In this document: positions 51,191-59,444 of the stretch, one piece after another
Numbering within the stretch: position 1 is the stretch's first letter
Layout: the number at the start of each line of letters is the position of its first letter
Source: Thermodesulfobacteriota bacterium
Lineage (GTDB): Bacteria > Desulfobacterota > DSM-4660 > Desulfatiglandales > Desulfatiglandaceae
Assembly: GCA_028278625.1 (NCBI GenBank)
Contig: JANQDY010000089.1
Location: forward strand, 210,023-274,022
Length of the DNA: 64,000 nt
Reading direction: 5' to 3'
The notes under the pieces: generated by a model
Database searches by the model: none
Seen by the model: only the letters and a program-made list of their open reading frames with translations
Told to the model about the DNA's origin: nothing
Made by a program: the position numbers and the translations under genes

Positions 51191-53662
51191 ATGTTTCGTG
51201 AAACAAGCATCTGGAAACTGACGTTCATGGGATTCCTGGTTGTCATCCTGATCCTGACCGTTTCTCTGGGAGCGTTCTTTATCCATGAGGCGTATCGCCA
51301 TTTTGAGGCCGATTCGGCGGAGCTTGAAGCAGGATATTTGAAAACAAGAAAAGATCTGATACGCAAAAATGTGGATGAGATCGTTGAACTGAGCCGGTTT
51401 GAAGAAAAACGGGAGGAACGGCGGGTTAAGGAGACTTTGCGCAATCGGGTCATGGAGGCCTTCGCCTTGGCCACGGACATCTACGAAAGCAACCGGGACC
51501 GTTACAGCGTGGAAGCCATTAAAGAGATTGTCATAAATGAACTAGAGGGCATCCGGTTCGATAACGGTCAGGGTTATTACTTTGCCACCACCGGCGATGA
51601 CGGGGGTGAGATCATCGCCGCGGACCCTGAATTGGCCGGGCGGGTGCTCAGGAATGTTTCCGATACCTCCGCGGAAGCGGTGGTCAGGAACATGGTTGGA
51701 ATGGTGACCGGCAGCGAGGAGAGTTTTTTCAGTTACATGGCACCAAAACCGAGAATCCGGGGAGCGGCGTTTCCCAAACTCTCATTTGTCAAGTATTTCG
51801 AGCCCTTTGGATGGTATATGGGAACAGGGGCCTATCTGGACGACATGGAACGGGATGTTCAAAGACATGTTCTGGAGCGAATGTATCACCGAAAGACGGA
51901 ACCGGGCAGGTCCCTTCTCATATTCCGCTATGACGGGACCGTATTGTACGATGATCAAAAACGGTATATCGGGCGCAATATGCTCCATCAGACGGATGCG
52001 GCGGGAAAGGAAATATACAGGGAACTGCGCCAACGGGGCCGAGAGCCGGGCGGCGGATATGTTTCTTATGCATGGGAGGATCCGGTTTTGGATCGACCGG
52101 TATCCAGGATCGCCTATGCCGACAGTTACGGGGATTGGCAATGGATCATTGCCATGAGTGCAAAGACCGATGACATCGCGGAAGTCCTGAAACGGAAAAA
52201 GGCGGCTTTGGGACGACAGGTTGACAGCTATGTTCTTAAAATCATGCTAATGCTTCTGGGCTTCATCGCCCTTGGGACTCTTTTGTCCCTCTATTTTTCC
52301 AGAAAGCTCGGTAAAGAGTTTGAAGTATTTAAAACCTTTTTCCGGGATGCCGCCACGAAGCTCAAAAAGATCGACGGGAACAACCTGAACACGCGAGAAT
52401 TCCGCGAAATGGCGGTTTCGGCCAATCAGATGGTCAACGGACGCAAGCGGGCCGAAGAGGAAATGAAACACCTGCAAAACCTTTTGAACAACATTATCGA
52501 CTCCATGCCCTCGGTACTGGTGGGGGTGGACCCGGACGGAACCGTCACCCAATGGAACAGGAAAGCGGAAGCCGCAACGGGAACGTCACCAGAGGATGCC
52601 CGTGGGCGCACCCTGGCCGAGGTTTTCCCGCAACTGGCAGACCGGATGAAGAAGGTTCGGCAGACCATACGGGACCAAAAGGCCAATACCGACGAAAAGG
52701 TCGCCAGGGTGGATGACGGTGAGACGCGGTTTGAGGACGTGACAATCTACCCGCTCATGAGCAATGGTGTGGAGGGGGCGGTCATACGGGTGGATGATGT
52801 GACAGAGAGGGTGCGCATGGAGGAAATGATGATCCAATCCGAGAAAATGCTGACCGTGGGGGGACTGGCGGCCGGCATGGCCCATGAGATCAACAACCCG
52901 CTTGCCGGAATCCTGCAAAACACCCAGGTGGTTCTGAACCGTATTTCAAAGGATCTTCCCGCGAACCGCCGGGCGGCGGCGGATTGCGGGACAAACATGG
53001 AGATCATCAAATCCTTCATGGAGAAACGGGACATCCCCAAGATGCTCGAGGCCGTAAGGTCTTCAGGGGGTCAGGCGGCCCAAATCGTTGAAAACATGCT
53101 CAGTTTCAGCCGGAAGAGCGAGTCCGTATTTCATCATCACAAACTCTTTCGACTACTCGACAAAACCGTGGAATTGGCTTCCAAAGATTATGACCTGAAA
53201 AAGAAATACGATTTTCGCCGGATCGAAATCGTGAGGGAATACGATCCGGACCTTCCGGATGTGCCCTGCGAGGAAACCAAGATCCAGCAGGTGATATTGA
53301 ATCTTCTCAAAAATGCGGCCCAGTGCATGGCAGAGCAAACTGACCGGGCTGAACCGCCGCGCATTACCCTTAGACTGGAGAAAGCCGGGCCGATGGCCCG
53401 GATTGAAGTTGAAGACAACGGCCCCGGCATGGGTGAAAAGGATCGGAAACGGATTTTTGAGCCGTTTTTTACGACCAAGGATGTGGGAGAGGGGACCGGA
53501 CTCGGTCTGTCGATTTCCTATTTTATTATCGCTGAAAACCACGGCGGCAGCATGACCGTCAAATCGGCTTTGGGCAAGGGATCTAAATTCATCATCCATC
53601 TGCCCTTTGTAAGGAACGAGGGCGGGGCATCCAAAACCGGAAAGGAGACCATTTCTCGGTAG
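51191..53662 (+). CDS. Membrane sensor histidine kinase with Cache and PAS domains
   Basis: An 823-residue sensor. Membrane helix 1 (residues 9-31) and helix 2 (about 348-368) flank a long periplasmic double-Cache region (GIRFDNGQGYYFATTGDDGGEIIAAD, SFVKYFEPFGWYMGTGAYLDD twice in related form). A PAS domain follows (NNIIDSMPSVLVGVDPDGTVTQWNRKAEAATG), then HisKA with MAHEINNPLAGILQNTQ and an HATPase domain (VILNLLKNAAQ, VEDNGPGMGEKDRKRIFEPFFTTKDVGEGTGLGLSI). The HisKA hairpin contains about 20 extra residues (DCGTNMEIIKSFMEKRD region). Divergent from the solute-binding protein genes; no response regulator is adjacent. It probably senses a small organic ligand. Confidence 0.93.
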   Translation: MFRETSIWKLTFMGFLVVILILTVSLGAFFIHEAYRHFEADSAELEAGYLKTRKDLIRKNVDEIVELSRFEEKREERRVKETLRNRVMEAFALATDIYESNRDRYSVEAIKEIVINELEGIRFDNGQGYYFATTGDDGGEIIAADPELAGRVLRNVSDTSAEAVVRNMVGMVTGSEESFFSYMAPKPRIRGAAFPKLSFVKYFEPFGWYMGTGAYLDDMERDVQRHVLERMYHRKTEPGRSLLIFRYDGTVLYDDQKRYIGRNMLHQTDAAGKEIYRELRQRGREPGGGYVSYAWEDPVLDRPVSRIAYADSYGDWQWIIAMSAKTDDIAEVLKRKKAALGRQVDSYVLKIMLMLLGFIALGTLLSLYFSRKLGKEFEVFKTFFRDAATKLKKIDGNNLNTREFREMAVSANQMVNGRKRAEEEMKHLQNLLNNIIDSMPSVLVGVDPDGTVTQWNRKAEAATGTSPEDARGRTLAEVFPQLADRMKKVRQTIRDQKANTDEKVARVDDGETRFEDVTIYPLMSNGVEGAVIRVDDVTERVRMEEMMIQSEKMLTVGGLAAGMAHEINNPLAGILQNTQVVLNRISKDLPANRRAAADCGTNMEIIKSFMEKRDIPKMLEAVRSSGGQAAQIVENMLSFSRKSESVFHHHKLFRLLDKTVELASKDYDLKKKYDFRRIEIVREYDPDLPDVPCEETKIQQVILNLLKNAAQCMAEQTDRAEPPRITLRLEKAGPMARIEVEDNGPGMGEKDRKRIFEPFFTTKDVGEGTGLGLSISYFIIAENHGGSMTVKSALGKGSKFIIHLPFVRNEGGASKTGKETISR

Positions 53663-53822
53663 GGGGAGTTCAGGACTATCAGGCCTCTTGGCAGTGGATG
53701 CAGTTCATCGTCTCTTGTTTTTCTTTAAAGGGTAACCACGGAAATCTCCGGTTTTTCCGGTTGGAATTGTCGTGTCCCCCGAATTTACGGTTGCTATCGT
53801 TGCCCGGCCTCGATATTTGCGT

Positions 53823-53851
53823 ATTCCCGGAATTTGGGAATTCACTTTTTT
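53823..53851 (+). terminator. Possible terminator after the histidine kinase gene
   Basis: ATTCCC (53823-53828) and GGGAAT (53836-53841) form a 6-bp stem with a 7-nt loop, followed a few bases later by a run of seven T. It lies between the kinase and the convergent brnTA pair. The stem is short, so confidence is limited. Confidence 0.4.
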
Positions 53852-54084
53852 TAACGTCTGCTTGCTTCTTCTTTGATTCTTTCAGCGATCCAGACCTTGA
53901 TGATTGATTGTCTTGTAACGCCAATCCTGCTTGCCTCACGATCCAGTGACTCAATAATCCAGTCTGGAAAATCAACATTGACTCTTCTTTGTTTTAGCCC
54001 AGGTCTTCGTTTCGTTGATAAATCCAAGTGTGAAGTGATGTCTTCACCCTTGTCGAAAATTTTATCCAGTTCTTTAGCTTTCAT
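53851..54084 (-). CDS. brnA: BrnA-type antitoxin
   Basis: A 77-residue ribbon-helix-helix antitoxin. RRVNVDFPDWIIESLDREASRIGVTRQSIIKVWIAERIKEEA is the DNA-binding RHH fold of the BrnA family, where the first strand contacts the operator; the N-terminal 30 residues bind and neutralise BrnT. Its start lies within the last 11 bp of brnT, so translation is coupled. It probably also represses the operon promoter at 54372-54400. The gene order toxin then antitoxin is the normal one for BrnT/BrnA. Confidence 0.88.
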   Translation of the reverse strand: MKAKELDKIFDKGEDITSHLDLSTKRRPGLKQRRVNVDFPDWIIESLDREASRIGVTRQSIIKVWIAERIKEEASRR

Positions 54085-54337
54085 AATAGAGCTCCTTTTC
54101 GCCTTTTCTTGAGCGACGTACAGAGATAAGTCTGATTCGTTTTTCTCTGACAGTGTAAAACGCTGTCCACAGTTTCTTATTCAACTCAGCTATCAGAGCG
54201 AATCTCGGTTCATCATCGCTTTTTGCCTGAACTTCAAGTCTAACCGCGTCAAGCCATAAGCCTTGGGCTTCTTCGAAGTCTATCCCGTGTTTCTCTTTGT
54301 TTGATTCACTTTTACTTGGATCATATTCGAATTCCAT
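54074..54337 (-). CDS. brnT: BrnT-type ribonuclease toxin
   Basis: An 87-residue RelE-fold toxin of the BrnT family. MEFEYDPSKSESNKEKHGIDFEEAQGLWLD is the characteristic N-terminus (family form FEWDPxKxxxNxxKHGIxFEEA), and IRLISVRRSRKGEKELY is the C-terminal catalytic strand-helix with the RxARxxE-type basic residues. It cleaves RNA and inhibits translation under stress when free of BrnA. It is the first gene of the pair, with a good promoter and a palindrome upstream. Confidence 0.9.
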   Translation of the reverse strand: MEFEYDPSKSESNKEKHGIDFEEAQGLWLDAVRLEVQAKSDDEPRFALIAELNKKLWTAFYTVREKRIRLISVRRSRKGEKELYYES

Positions 54338-54350
54338 AATGCTCCAGATT

Positions 54351-54400
54351 GTATATATTTTTTATACCATTATTATAGTGTCGGAATTTTGATTAGGCAA
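54351..54400 (-). promoter_or_regulatory. brnTA promoter and candidate operator
   Basis: On the minus strand TTGCCT (54400-54395), 17 bp and a perfect TATAAT (54377-54372) precede brnT. The inverted repeat GTATA-N7-TATAC at 54351-54367 overlaps the expected transcription start and is a plausible BrnA operator. Confidence 0.65.
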
Positions 54401-54603
54401 GAAGTAATATGTCAATTTACCGGTTAACAAGCTATTGAGTAGAACTACCTATGATCCATTTCGGAATGATACGCAGAAGAATGAAATCCAATCTGAACGG
54501 CGGTTGTCTAGGCCTTTCTCTTGAGGAAACGCAGCCTGTAGACGACATTCCACGCATGGATGAAATGAACGTCAAAAGGAGCATCTTTTGTCTCTCGATG
54601 ATG

Positions 54604-55698
54604 TTACGGCTTTTCATAGGTTACGGTGAATATGGCCACCTTTTCGGTTTTGCCCCTCAGTCTCACCTCACCCTGATGCTCCACAGTGAATTCCGGCGAG
54701 GTGGAAATTTCAGCCTTGATCTTCCCTGAAATAACAATCCGCTGTTCGTGTTCTTTTGAAAGTTCCAGCAGGCGGGCGGCAGTGTTGAGGGGATCACCGT
54801 GATAGGCGATTTCCCGTTTTATGTCACCCACCTCCGTGGCCGTCACGGCGCCCAGGTCGATGCCGCCCCGGAATATGGGCACCACCCCGAATTTCCTCTC
54901 GTACAACGCCTTTCTTTCCTTGATCTTTTCATCAAAATCGAAGAACACCCTCAAGGAGTTGACCGGGGAATGGCGATCCCGGTTCGACCACATGAGTATC
55001 ACTTCGTCCCCCACGAACTGATAGATCTGAGCCCTGTAGGTGATGACGATATCGTTCAAATCAAAAAAGCACTGGCGCAGTAAACGGCTGTATTTTTCAG
55101 GGCCGAGTCGTTCGGCGATGGTGGTGGATGCCTTGAGGTCCAGAAAAAGAAAAATCCGGTCCTCCGTACGAGGGCGCCGATAGCGGCCGGTAAAAAGTGA
55201 AGAGAGATTTCCAGGCCCCACCTTTCTTCTCACTTCCATGACGAAATTGATCCCCAGAATACAGATGGCGAACCAGAGGGAGACTGAAACGAGGAATGGG
55301 GCCGTCAACTTCCCCATAAGAGCATCGATTTCAGTAGAGGAGAAGACAAAGAGACGGAATACCAGCAGGACGCAAGCCATCGTAACGGCCAGACTCGCCA
55401 GGTAGAGAAAACTTTTCAGTAAAATGATGAACCCGAAGGGAAGTCTTCTCACGCGGGGGGCATCACACCAGGCATTCACAATGGCAAGGAGCAACCCGAA
55501 GCTCAAACTGAGCATCAGGGCCTCCCAATGAACCACTGGCCCCATTATATAATCCTTGATGAGCCCTTCGGCAAGGTACGCCGAAATACCCCATCCCGCC
55601 ACCAGGTAATACAAATAGACGGACATGGAGAACATTATCAGAATCAACACGCTTTCCCGCAGGAAGGTCGCTTTTTTAGCCGCTCTCATCAAGCACAT
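54604..55698 (-). CDS. Membrane-anchored class III adenylate/guanylate cyclase
   Basis: A 364-residue cyclase. The N-terminal half has four hydrophobic helices (around residues 15-35, 58-75, 87-115 and 130-155), and the C-terminal catalytic domain contains both metal-binding aspartates (FLFLDLKASTTIAERLGPEKYS and YQFVGDEVILMW) and RGGIDLGAVTATEVGDIKREIAYHGDPLNTAARL, with the Asn and Arg of the transition-state site. The residue that selects ATP or GTP was not resolved. ATG 55698 or 55689 may be used. It is a lone gene between the brnTA and hipBA modules; no cAMP receptor gene is adjacent. Confidence 0.88.
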   Translation of the reverse strand: MCLMRAAKKATFLRESVLILIMFSMSVYLYYLVAGWGISAYLAEGLIKDYIMGPVVHWEALMLSLSFGLLLAIVNAWCDAPRVRRLPFGFIILLKSFLYLASLAVTMACVLLVFRLFVFSSTEIDALMGKLTAPFLVSVSLWFAICILGINFVMEVRRKVGPGNLSSLFTGRYRRPRTEDRIFLFLDLKASTTIAERLGPEKYSRLLRQCFFDLNDIVITYRAQIYQFVGDEVILMWSNRDRHSPVNSLRVFFDFDEKIKERKALYERKFGVVPIFRGGIDLGAVTATEVGDIKREIAYHGDPLNTAARLLELSKEHEQRIVISGKIKAEISTSPEFTVEHQGEVRLRGKTEKVAIFTVTYEKP

Positions 55699-55738
55699 GC
55701 CTTTCTCGTAATGGTTTCAAATCTCTAGTGTATTACCC

Positions 55739-56986
55739 TTACCGCAGATGATTGACAAACGCTTTGGCCAGTCCCGGAAAATTTTCTGGAGGGACATGAT
55801 ATTCCGAATATACCTCTTCCCACTGGGTCAGAAACTTCGTTTTCATTTGATCTATGATCTTTTCACCGTCCTCCTTTGGCAAACCAAAAACACCACAGGA
55901 AGATAAGGCGTTTTTCAGGGTTGCCTCCCGGCTCCCGTTCATTCCCACGCCGAGGGTTAATCTCCGGGGCTCTTCAGGTCCCATGTCCGGTTGCGGAACA
56001 ATATCGTAGGCAGGCGAAAGCCGCCAACCTTGGCCTGAAATATGGATAAACCCGTGATTTCTGAGATGGTCATCGGTGTTGTTGCACAATACGTTGAAAA
56101 CCATTCGCATAAAAAGCTGTTTTAGATCTTCGTGAATGGATGACGAAGCGCAATATTTTCTCATCTGAACGGCAATATCCTGATAGGTGCCTTCCGCTAA
56201 TTGATCCGTTCCCAGCAGTGTAGCGGCAGAAATAAAGGGGATTCTGTTTCCGTTAAGATCCCGGTCAAATCTTAAAATCAAGAAAACATCCCTGCCGGCC
56301 ACTGAAATGGTTTTTGTTTTAGGAGCAACAATACCGCACATTCGGGCAAGGTGCAGGTTTGCATTTTCAATGCGGCATGTGCTCCATGCATCGTACTGCC
56401 TGCTGAACTTAGCCACCCACATTCGACCTTCATGCATTGTGGGCGCTTTTGGCTGTGCGCCCCCTAAGGAAGATCCCCGAACAAGGAACCGGCGATATTC
56501 AGGTGAAATCGTTTTTTCATTTGTAATCTGATCCACGGCTTTCATCATGCTGTCCAGATCAAGTTCGGCCCCATGGGGCGGATAATTGGCCCACCCCGGA
56601 TCAATCGGTCCCGGACCCTGCTCCAAAGAACTGCCAAACCCTAGGGCGCCGATTCGGTCCTCGACCGGAAGGGCGGTAAGATATTCGAATTCTCCCGGTG
56701 ATTGGGGATCCGCTGCTCTGTCAAGGAGATGCCGGCCCCATCCGTCAGGCATTGTATCCCGTATTCCTCCGAAAATGGGTGATTTGGGTGTCGACCTGAA
56801 AAGGGCGTCACTTAGTGGAAGCTGAACCGGGTCAATGGATATGGCGTCTATGCGCCGCAGGTACTTTTTACCGTACTGGAACGTGGAAAGGATGTCTCGA
56901 TTGTCTTCCTGAACGGTCAAGTATCCGCAGGGGACCCACTTTCCGTTTAGATGAATGAATACATATGCGTCATTCTGCTTTGCCAT
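55739..56986 (-). CDS. hipA: HipA-family serine/threonine kinase toxin
   Basis: A 415-residue HipA-type kinase. The N-terminal couple domain (VFIHLNGKWVPCGYLTVQEDNRDILSTFQYGKKYL) is followed by the glycine-rich ATP loop RGSSLGGAQPKAPTM, FLILRFDRDLNGNRIPFISAATLL and the catalytic loop LCNNTDDHLRNHGFIH with SPAYDIVPQPDM for metal binding. HipA toxins phosphorylate targets such as glutamyl-tRNA synthetase and cause growth arrest. Its gene starts 11 nt after the HipB-like antitoxin, in the usual antitoxin-first order. All catalytic residues look intact. Confidence 0.93.
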   Translation of the reverse strand: MAKQNDAYVFIHLNGKWVPCGYLTVQEDNRDILSTFQYGKKYLRRIDAISIDPVQLPLSDALFRSTPKSPIFGGIRDTMPDGWGRHLLDRAADPQSPGEFEYLTALPVEDRIGALGFGSSLEQGPGPIDPGWANYPPHGAELDLDSMMKAVDQITNEKTISPEYRRFLVRGSSLGGAQPKAPTMHEGRMWVAKFSRQYDAWSTCRIENANLHLARMCGIVAPKTKTISVAGRDVFLILRFDRDLNGNRIPFISAATLLGTDQLAEGTYQDIAVQMRKYCASSSIHEDLKQLFMRMVFNVLCNNTDDHLRNHGFIHISGQGWRLSPAYDIVPQPDMGPEEPRRLTLGVGMNGSREATLKNALSSCGVFGLPKEDGEKIIDQMKTKFLTQWEEVYSEYHVPPENFPGLAKAFVNHLR

Positions 56987-56997
56987 GGGTTTTTCTG

Positions 56998-57345
56998 CTA
57001 AAAATCCAGATCGACTTTACGGGAAGGTCGAATGCGTTTTTTTTGATCATAGCTTTGTTTGTCAATGATGTTTGCGGTGCGGTCGTTTTCGGGTTTCGCC
57101 AGATGGCTTAGATCGTTTTCAAGGCCCAAGGTCAATAGGGCCGCCGCCAGGATGCCGAAACTCACACCCGGATCTCCGGATTCAAGCCGGTTGAGCGTCT
57201 TTCGTGTGACAAACATACGTTCGGCCATGTCCTGCATGGTCAAACCTCGTCGCTTTCTGGCCAGTTTGATATTCAGGCCCACCTTAGCCATTTTTTGTCG
57301 CAACGATAGCGGCAACCCATCTTTTCCAAGCGATCTTTGAGTCAT
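56998..57345 (-). CDS. hipB: HipB-like Xre-family antitoxin
   Basis: A 115-residue DNA-binding protein with a Cro/C1-type helix-turn-helix (VGLNIKLARKRRGLTMQDMAERMFVTRKTLNRLESGDPGVSFGILAAALLTLGL) that also resembles HipB antitoxins, and a charged C-terminal tail (KKRIRPSRKVDLDF) that may interact with HipA. The frame is open to 57474, but ATG 57345 follows AAGGG with a good spacing, and the operator/promoter lies immediately upstream (57371-57404), so the shorter form is preferred. It binds and neutralises HipA and represses the operon. Confidence 0.88.
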   Translation of the reverse strand: MTQRSLGKDGLPLSLRQKMAKVGLNIKLARKRRGLTMQDMAERMFVTRKTLNRLESGDPGVSFGILAAALLTLGLENDLSHLAKPENDRTANIIDKQSYDQKKRIRPSRKVDLDF

Positions 57346-57370
57346 AAAATACCCTTTAAATAGTTTTAAT

Positions 57371-57404
57371 GGGTCTATTATTACCCTTATCGTTGATTTG
57401 TCAA
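57371..57404 (-). promoter_or_regulatory. hipBA promoter with GGGT-N8-ACCC operator
   Basis: On the minus strand TTGACA (57404-57399), 16 bp and AATAAT (57382-57377) precede hipB. The palindrome GGGT-N8-ACCC (57371-57386) covers the -10 box, as expected for HipB autorepression. Confidence 0.7.
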
Positions 57405-57639
57405 GTCCTATTTGACGGGAGGTGTTTGCGCTGCCCACGGCAATGCTCTCTGTTCGTAGCCTGGGGTCGCCCATCCGAACCCCATCCGACCATCCGATTG
57501 CAGTGATGCATGTCGAGGTGAGAAACTGCCGGCGATACGGCAGGCTGATTCAGTGATCAGCTATAAAATAAGCGACTTCATGTCGCAACGCATGCGGGGT
57601 GTTGTGGGGGCTGGGGGAGAAAGACCCCCGGCTACCCCA
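57405..57639. other. Intergenic region with several hairpins
   Basis: Between hipBA and the acetyltransferase gene. It holds GCGAC-ttcat-GTCGC (57572-57586) and a G/C hairpin with GGGGG (57613-57617) pairing to CCCCC (57625-57629) and flanking GGGG/CCCC, next to the acetyltransferase stop. No coding frame was recognised. The hairpins may be terminators without U-tracts or recombination-site remnants. Confidence 0.45.
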
Positions 57640-58173
57640 TTAAGCAGTTGTCCACTCTGTTGATAATGCAGACATTACGATTTTATTATGAAAATCACCG
57701 TCTCTAAAAGCAGCATCACGCAATATTCCTTCACGTTTATAACCACTGTTTTCGTAAACTTTAACAGCCCTGTGATTTAATTCTGAAACAGTGAGGAATA
57801 TTCTATGTAAATCCAACTTATTGAAACCATAGGATGTGATTGACTTGGAAACCTCAGTTCCAATTCCATGTCCCCAATAATTCATATCTCCGATAAATAT
57901 GAAATATTCCCCTGATCTATTGATTGAACTAATATTAACAATTCCTGCGTAACCAATTAGTTTGCCTGAATTTCTATCACAAATGCCGATATTAAAACTA
58001 TTCTTTGAAATCAATATATCATTTAGCCAATTTTCAAAATCATGAATTGATCTTTGATTTTGAAACCACGAAAGGCTAAATCTAATAACATCCTCGTTTT
58101 TGCACCATTGGTAAAATAATGTGGCATCAGCGATTTCCAATTGACGATAATGAACTTTATTTCCTTTTAGCAT
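57640..58173 (-). CDS. GNAT-family N-acetyltransferase (RimJ/RimL-like)
   Basis: A 177-residue GNAT acetyltransferase: VHYRQLEIADATLFYQWCKNEDVIRFS at the N-terminus, IGYAGIVNISSINRSGEYFIFIGD, and the acetyl-CoA loop YWGHGIGTEVSKSITSYGF followed by HRIFLTVSELNHRAVKVYENSGYKREG, as in RimJ/RimL and spermidine-type enzymes. The gene is visibly richer in A and T than its neighbours, which suggests recent transfer. It is flanked by hairpins, one of which (58198-58238) looks like an integron attC site. ATG 58173 has no clear ribosome site. The acceptor (protein N-terminus, polyamine or antibiotic) is unknown. Confidence 0.88.
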   Translation of the reverse strand: MLKGNKVHYRQLEIADATLFYQWCKNEDVIRFSLSWFQNQRSIHDFENWLNDILISKNSFNIGICDRNSGKLIGYAGIVNISSINRSGEYFIFIGDMNYWGHGIGTEVSKSITSYGFNKLDLHRIFLTVSELNHRAVKVYENSGYKREGILRDAAFRDGDFHNKIVMSALSTEWTTA

Positions 58174-58197
58174 TCATAAATTTCTCTGTTTAATGCC

Positions 58198-58238
58198 GCT
58201 AATCAGCCGCGCGGTTTTTTTGCGTCGGCTGAATTAGC
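58198..58238. repeat. attC-like hairpin between hisF and the acetyltransferase gene
   Basis: GCTAATCAGCCG (58198-58209) pairs with CGGCTGAATTAGC (58226-58238) over 12 bp with one bulged base, around a 16-nt loop. Read on the minus strand it contains AGCCGACGC...GCGCGGCT, as in the L boxes of aadA-type attC sites, followed by GGCATTAAAC in the place of the GTTRRRY core. The core deviates at its first base, so this may be a degenerate site or an ordinary hairpin. Confidence 0.45.
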
Positions 58239-58273
58239 ATGGTGGGGTTTAAAAATTCGATGTGCTGGAGGCT

Positions 58274-59035
58274 TCAGAAGATAGAAAGACCCCGGTTACG
58301 TAAGTAGTCCTTCAAGTCGCCAATTCCAATGGTCCCAAAATGGAACACAGAGGCGGCAAGTAAGATTGTAGCACCAGCTTCCACTGCCTCATAGAAATGA
58401 TCCAATTCTCCTGCGCCACCGGAAGCTACCACATCGGCCGAGACCGCTTCCTTAATGGCTCTAATCACCGGCAGATCATAACCGGTCTGCACGCCGTCCC
58501 CCGCTTTGCTTGTAGGCAGAATAACCGGAACACCGTATCCGTCAACACGCTTTGCCCATTCGATCGCATCTGCGCCAGTGGCTGTCCGTCCTCCATCAAT
58601 ATATACTTCATAGCCTGAAGGCATAGCTGCGTTCTGATCTACATCAATGGCTACCGTCACCTTCTCGGCACCCAGCGCTTTAACCATTTCTTCAACCACT
58701 TCAGGCTTCCGAAAGGCGGCACTGCTGGTCGACACCTTGTCTGCTCCCGCGCTTAGCACTAACTCGGCCGATTTTACATCAGATATGCCACCGCCAACGG
58801 TGAATGGCACAGTTGTGACTTCGGCGACGCGTTTAACTACTTCGAGCATGGTGGCTCTACCTTCCACCGTAGCTGTGATATCCAGAAGCGCCAGTTCATC
58901 TGCGCCAGCCTCACAATAAGATCGTGCGCATTCGACCGGATCACCAGCGTCTCGTATGTCCACGAAATGGACGCCTTTGACAACGCGGCCGTCCTGCATG
59001 TCCAGGCATGGCATGATTTTAATTACTTGATCCAA
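58274..59035 (-). CDS. hisF: HisF-like imidazole glycerol phosphate synthase cyclase subunit
   Basis: A 253-residue TIM barrel of the HisF type, which normally makes imidazole glycerol phosphate and AICAR from PRFAR with ammonia from HisH. The catalytic Asp of MPCLDMQDGRVVKGVHF and the second Asp of VAIDVDQ are present, as are TVGGGI, YEVYIDGGRTATGADA, VVASGGAGELDHF and LLAASVFHFGT. However, the phosphate-site loop that usually reads TSMDRDGT is ILPTSKAGDGVQTG. The start codon is TTG at 59035 with a perfect AGGAGG upstream. No other his gene is nearby; an isolated, variant copy among accessory genes may have a different substrate. Confidence 0.85.
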   Translation of the reverse strand: MDQVIKIMPCLDMQDGRVVKGVHFVDIRDAGDPVECARSYCEAGADELALLDITATVEGRATMLEVVKRVAEVTTVPFTVGGGISDVKSAELVLSAGADKVSTSSAAFRKPEVVEEMVKALGAEKVTVAIDVDQNAAMPSGYEVYIDGGRTATGADAIEWAKRVDGYGVPVILPTSKAGDGVQTGYDLPVIRAIKEAVSADVVASGGAGELDHFYEAVEAGATILLAASVFHFGTIGIGDLKDYLRNRGLSIF

Positions 59036-59295
59036 TGTTTCCCTCCTTTTTACTTCGTTTTATAGATCTATCCTTTTCCCTTACCAACTATTAAAAAAAC
59101 ATGGCATTGTCTGTTTCTACCAGGCCATCGATAATTTTTCATCAAATATTTCGATCCCACCTGGGCTATGTCCCCCAACGCTTTGGGTCAGTGGCGCTGT
59201 TGGCAAACCGACAACGTAGCCTGTAGCCTGGGTCGGGCCACACCAAGTTACTGATTATTCTCAGTTTATATCCCAATAATAGGCGTTTTCAGCGT

Positions 59296-59333
59296 CTATA
59301 TCGTCCTTTTCGGCATTGGAAAGGACCATATAG
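59296..59333. repeat. Hairpin with 14-bp arms
   Basis: CTATATCGTCCTTT (59296-59309) and AAAGGACCATATAG (59320-59333) are reverse complements at 13 of 14 positions with a 10-nt loop. Its function is unknown; it adjoins the GGGGACAG-type inverted repeat. Confidence 0.65.
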
Positions 59334-59358
59334 GGAGCAGCCTCCTCACGGAGATCGT

Positions 59359-59436
59359 AAAAAGGGGGACAGATTTATTTTGCTGACATTGGCAGCGCTT
59401 AACAAGACGGCTGAAAAAATAGATCTGTCCCCTTTT
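59359..59436. repeat. GGGGACAG-type inverted repeat
   Basis: AAAAGGGGGACAGATTTATTTT at the left and AAAAATAGATCTGTCCCCTTTT at the right are inverted copies (one extra G, one mismatch) around about 32 bp. AAAAGGGGACAGATNTATTTT repeats of this kind are common next to REP-associated (Y1) transposases in related bacteria; no transposase is present here, so it is a solo element. Confidence 0.6.
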
Positions 59437-59444
59437 CCCTTATT

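Noticed and set aside
53679..53978. A minus-strand frame ending in MNCIHCQEA, reminiscent of a cytochrome c haem motif
   Set aside because: There is no CxxCH; the frame overlaps brnA and has no signal peptide or other haem motif.
54338..54603. Short open frames between brnT and the cyclase gene
   Set aside because: No ribosome sites, motifs or consistent codon pattern; only the brnTA promoter region was kept.
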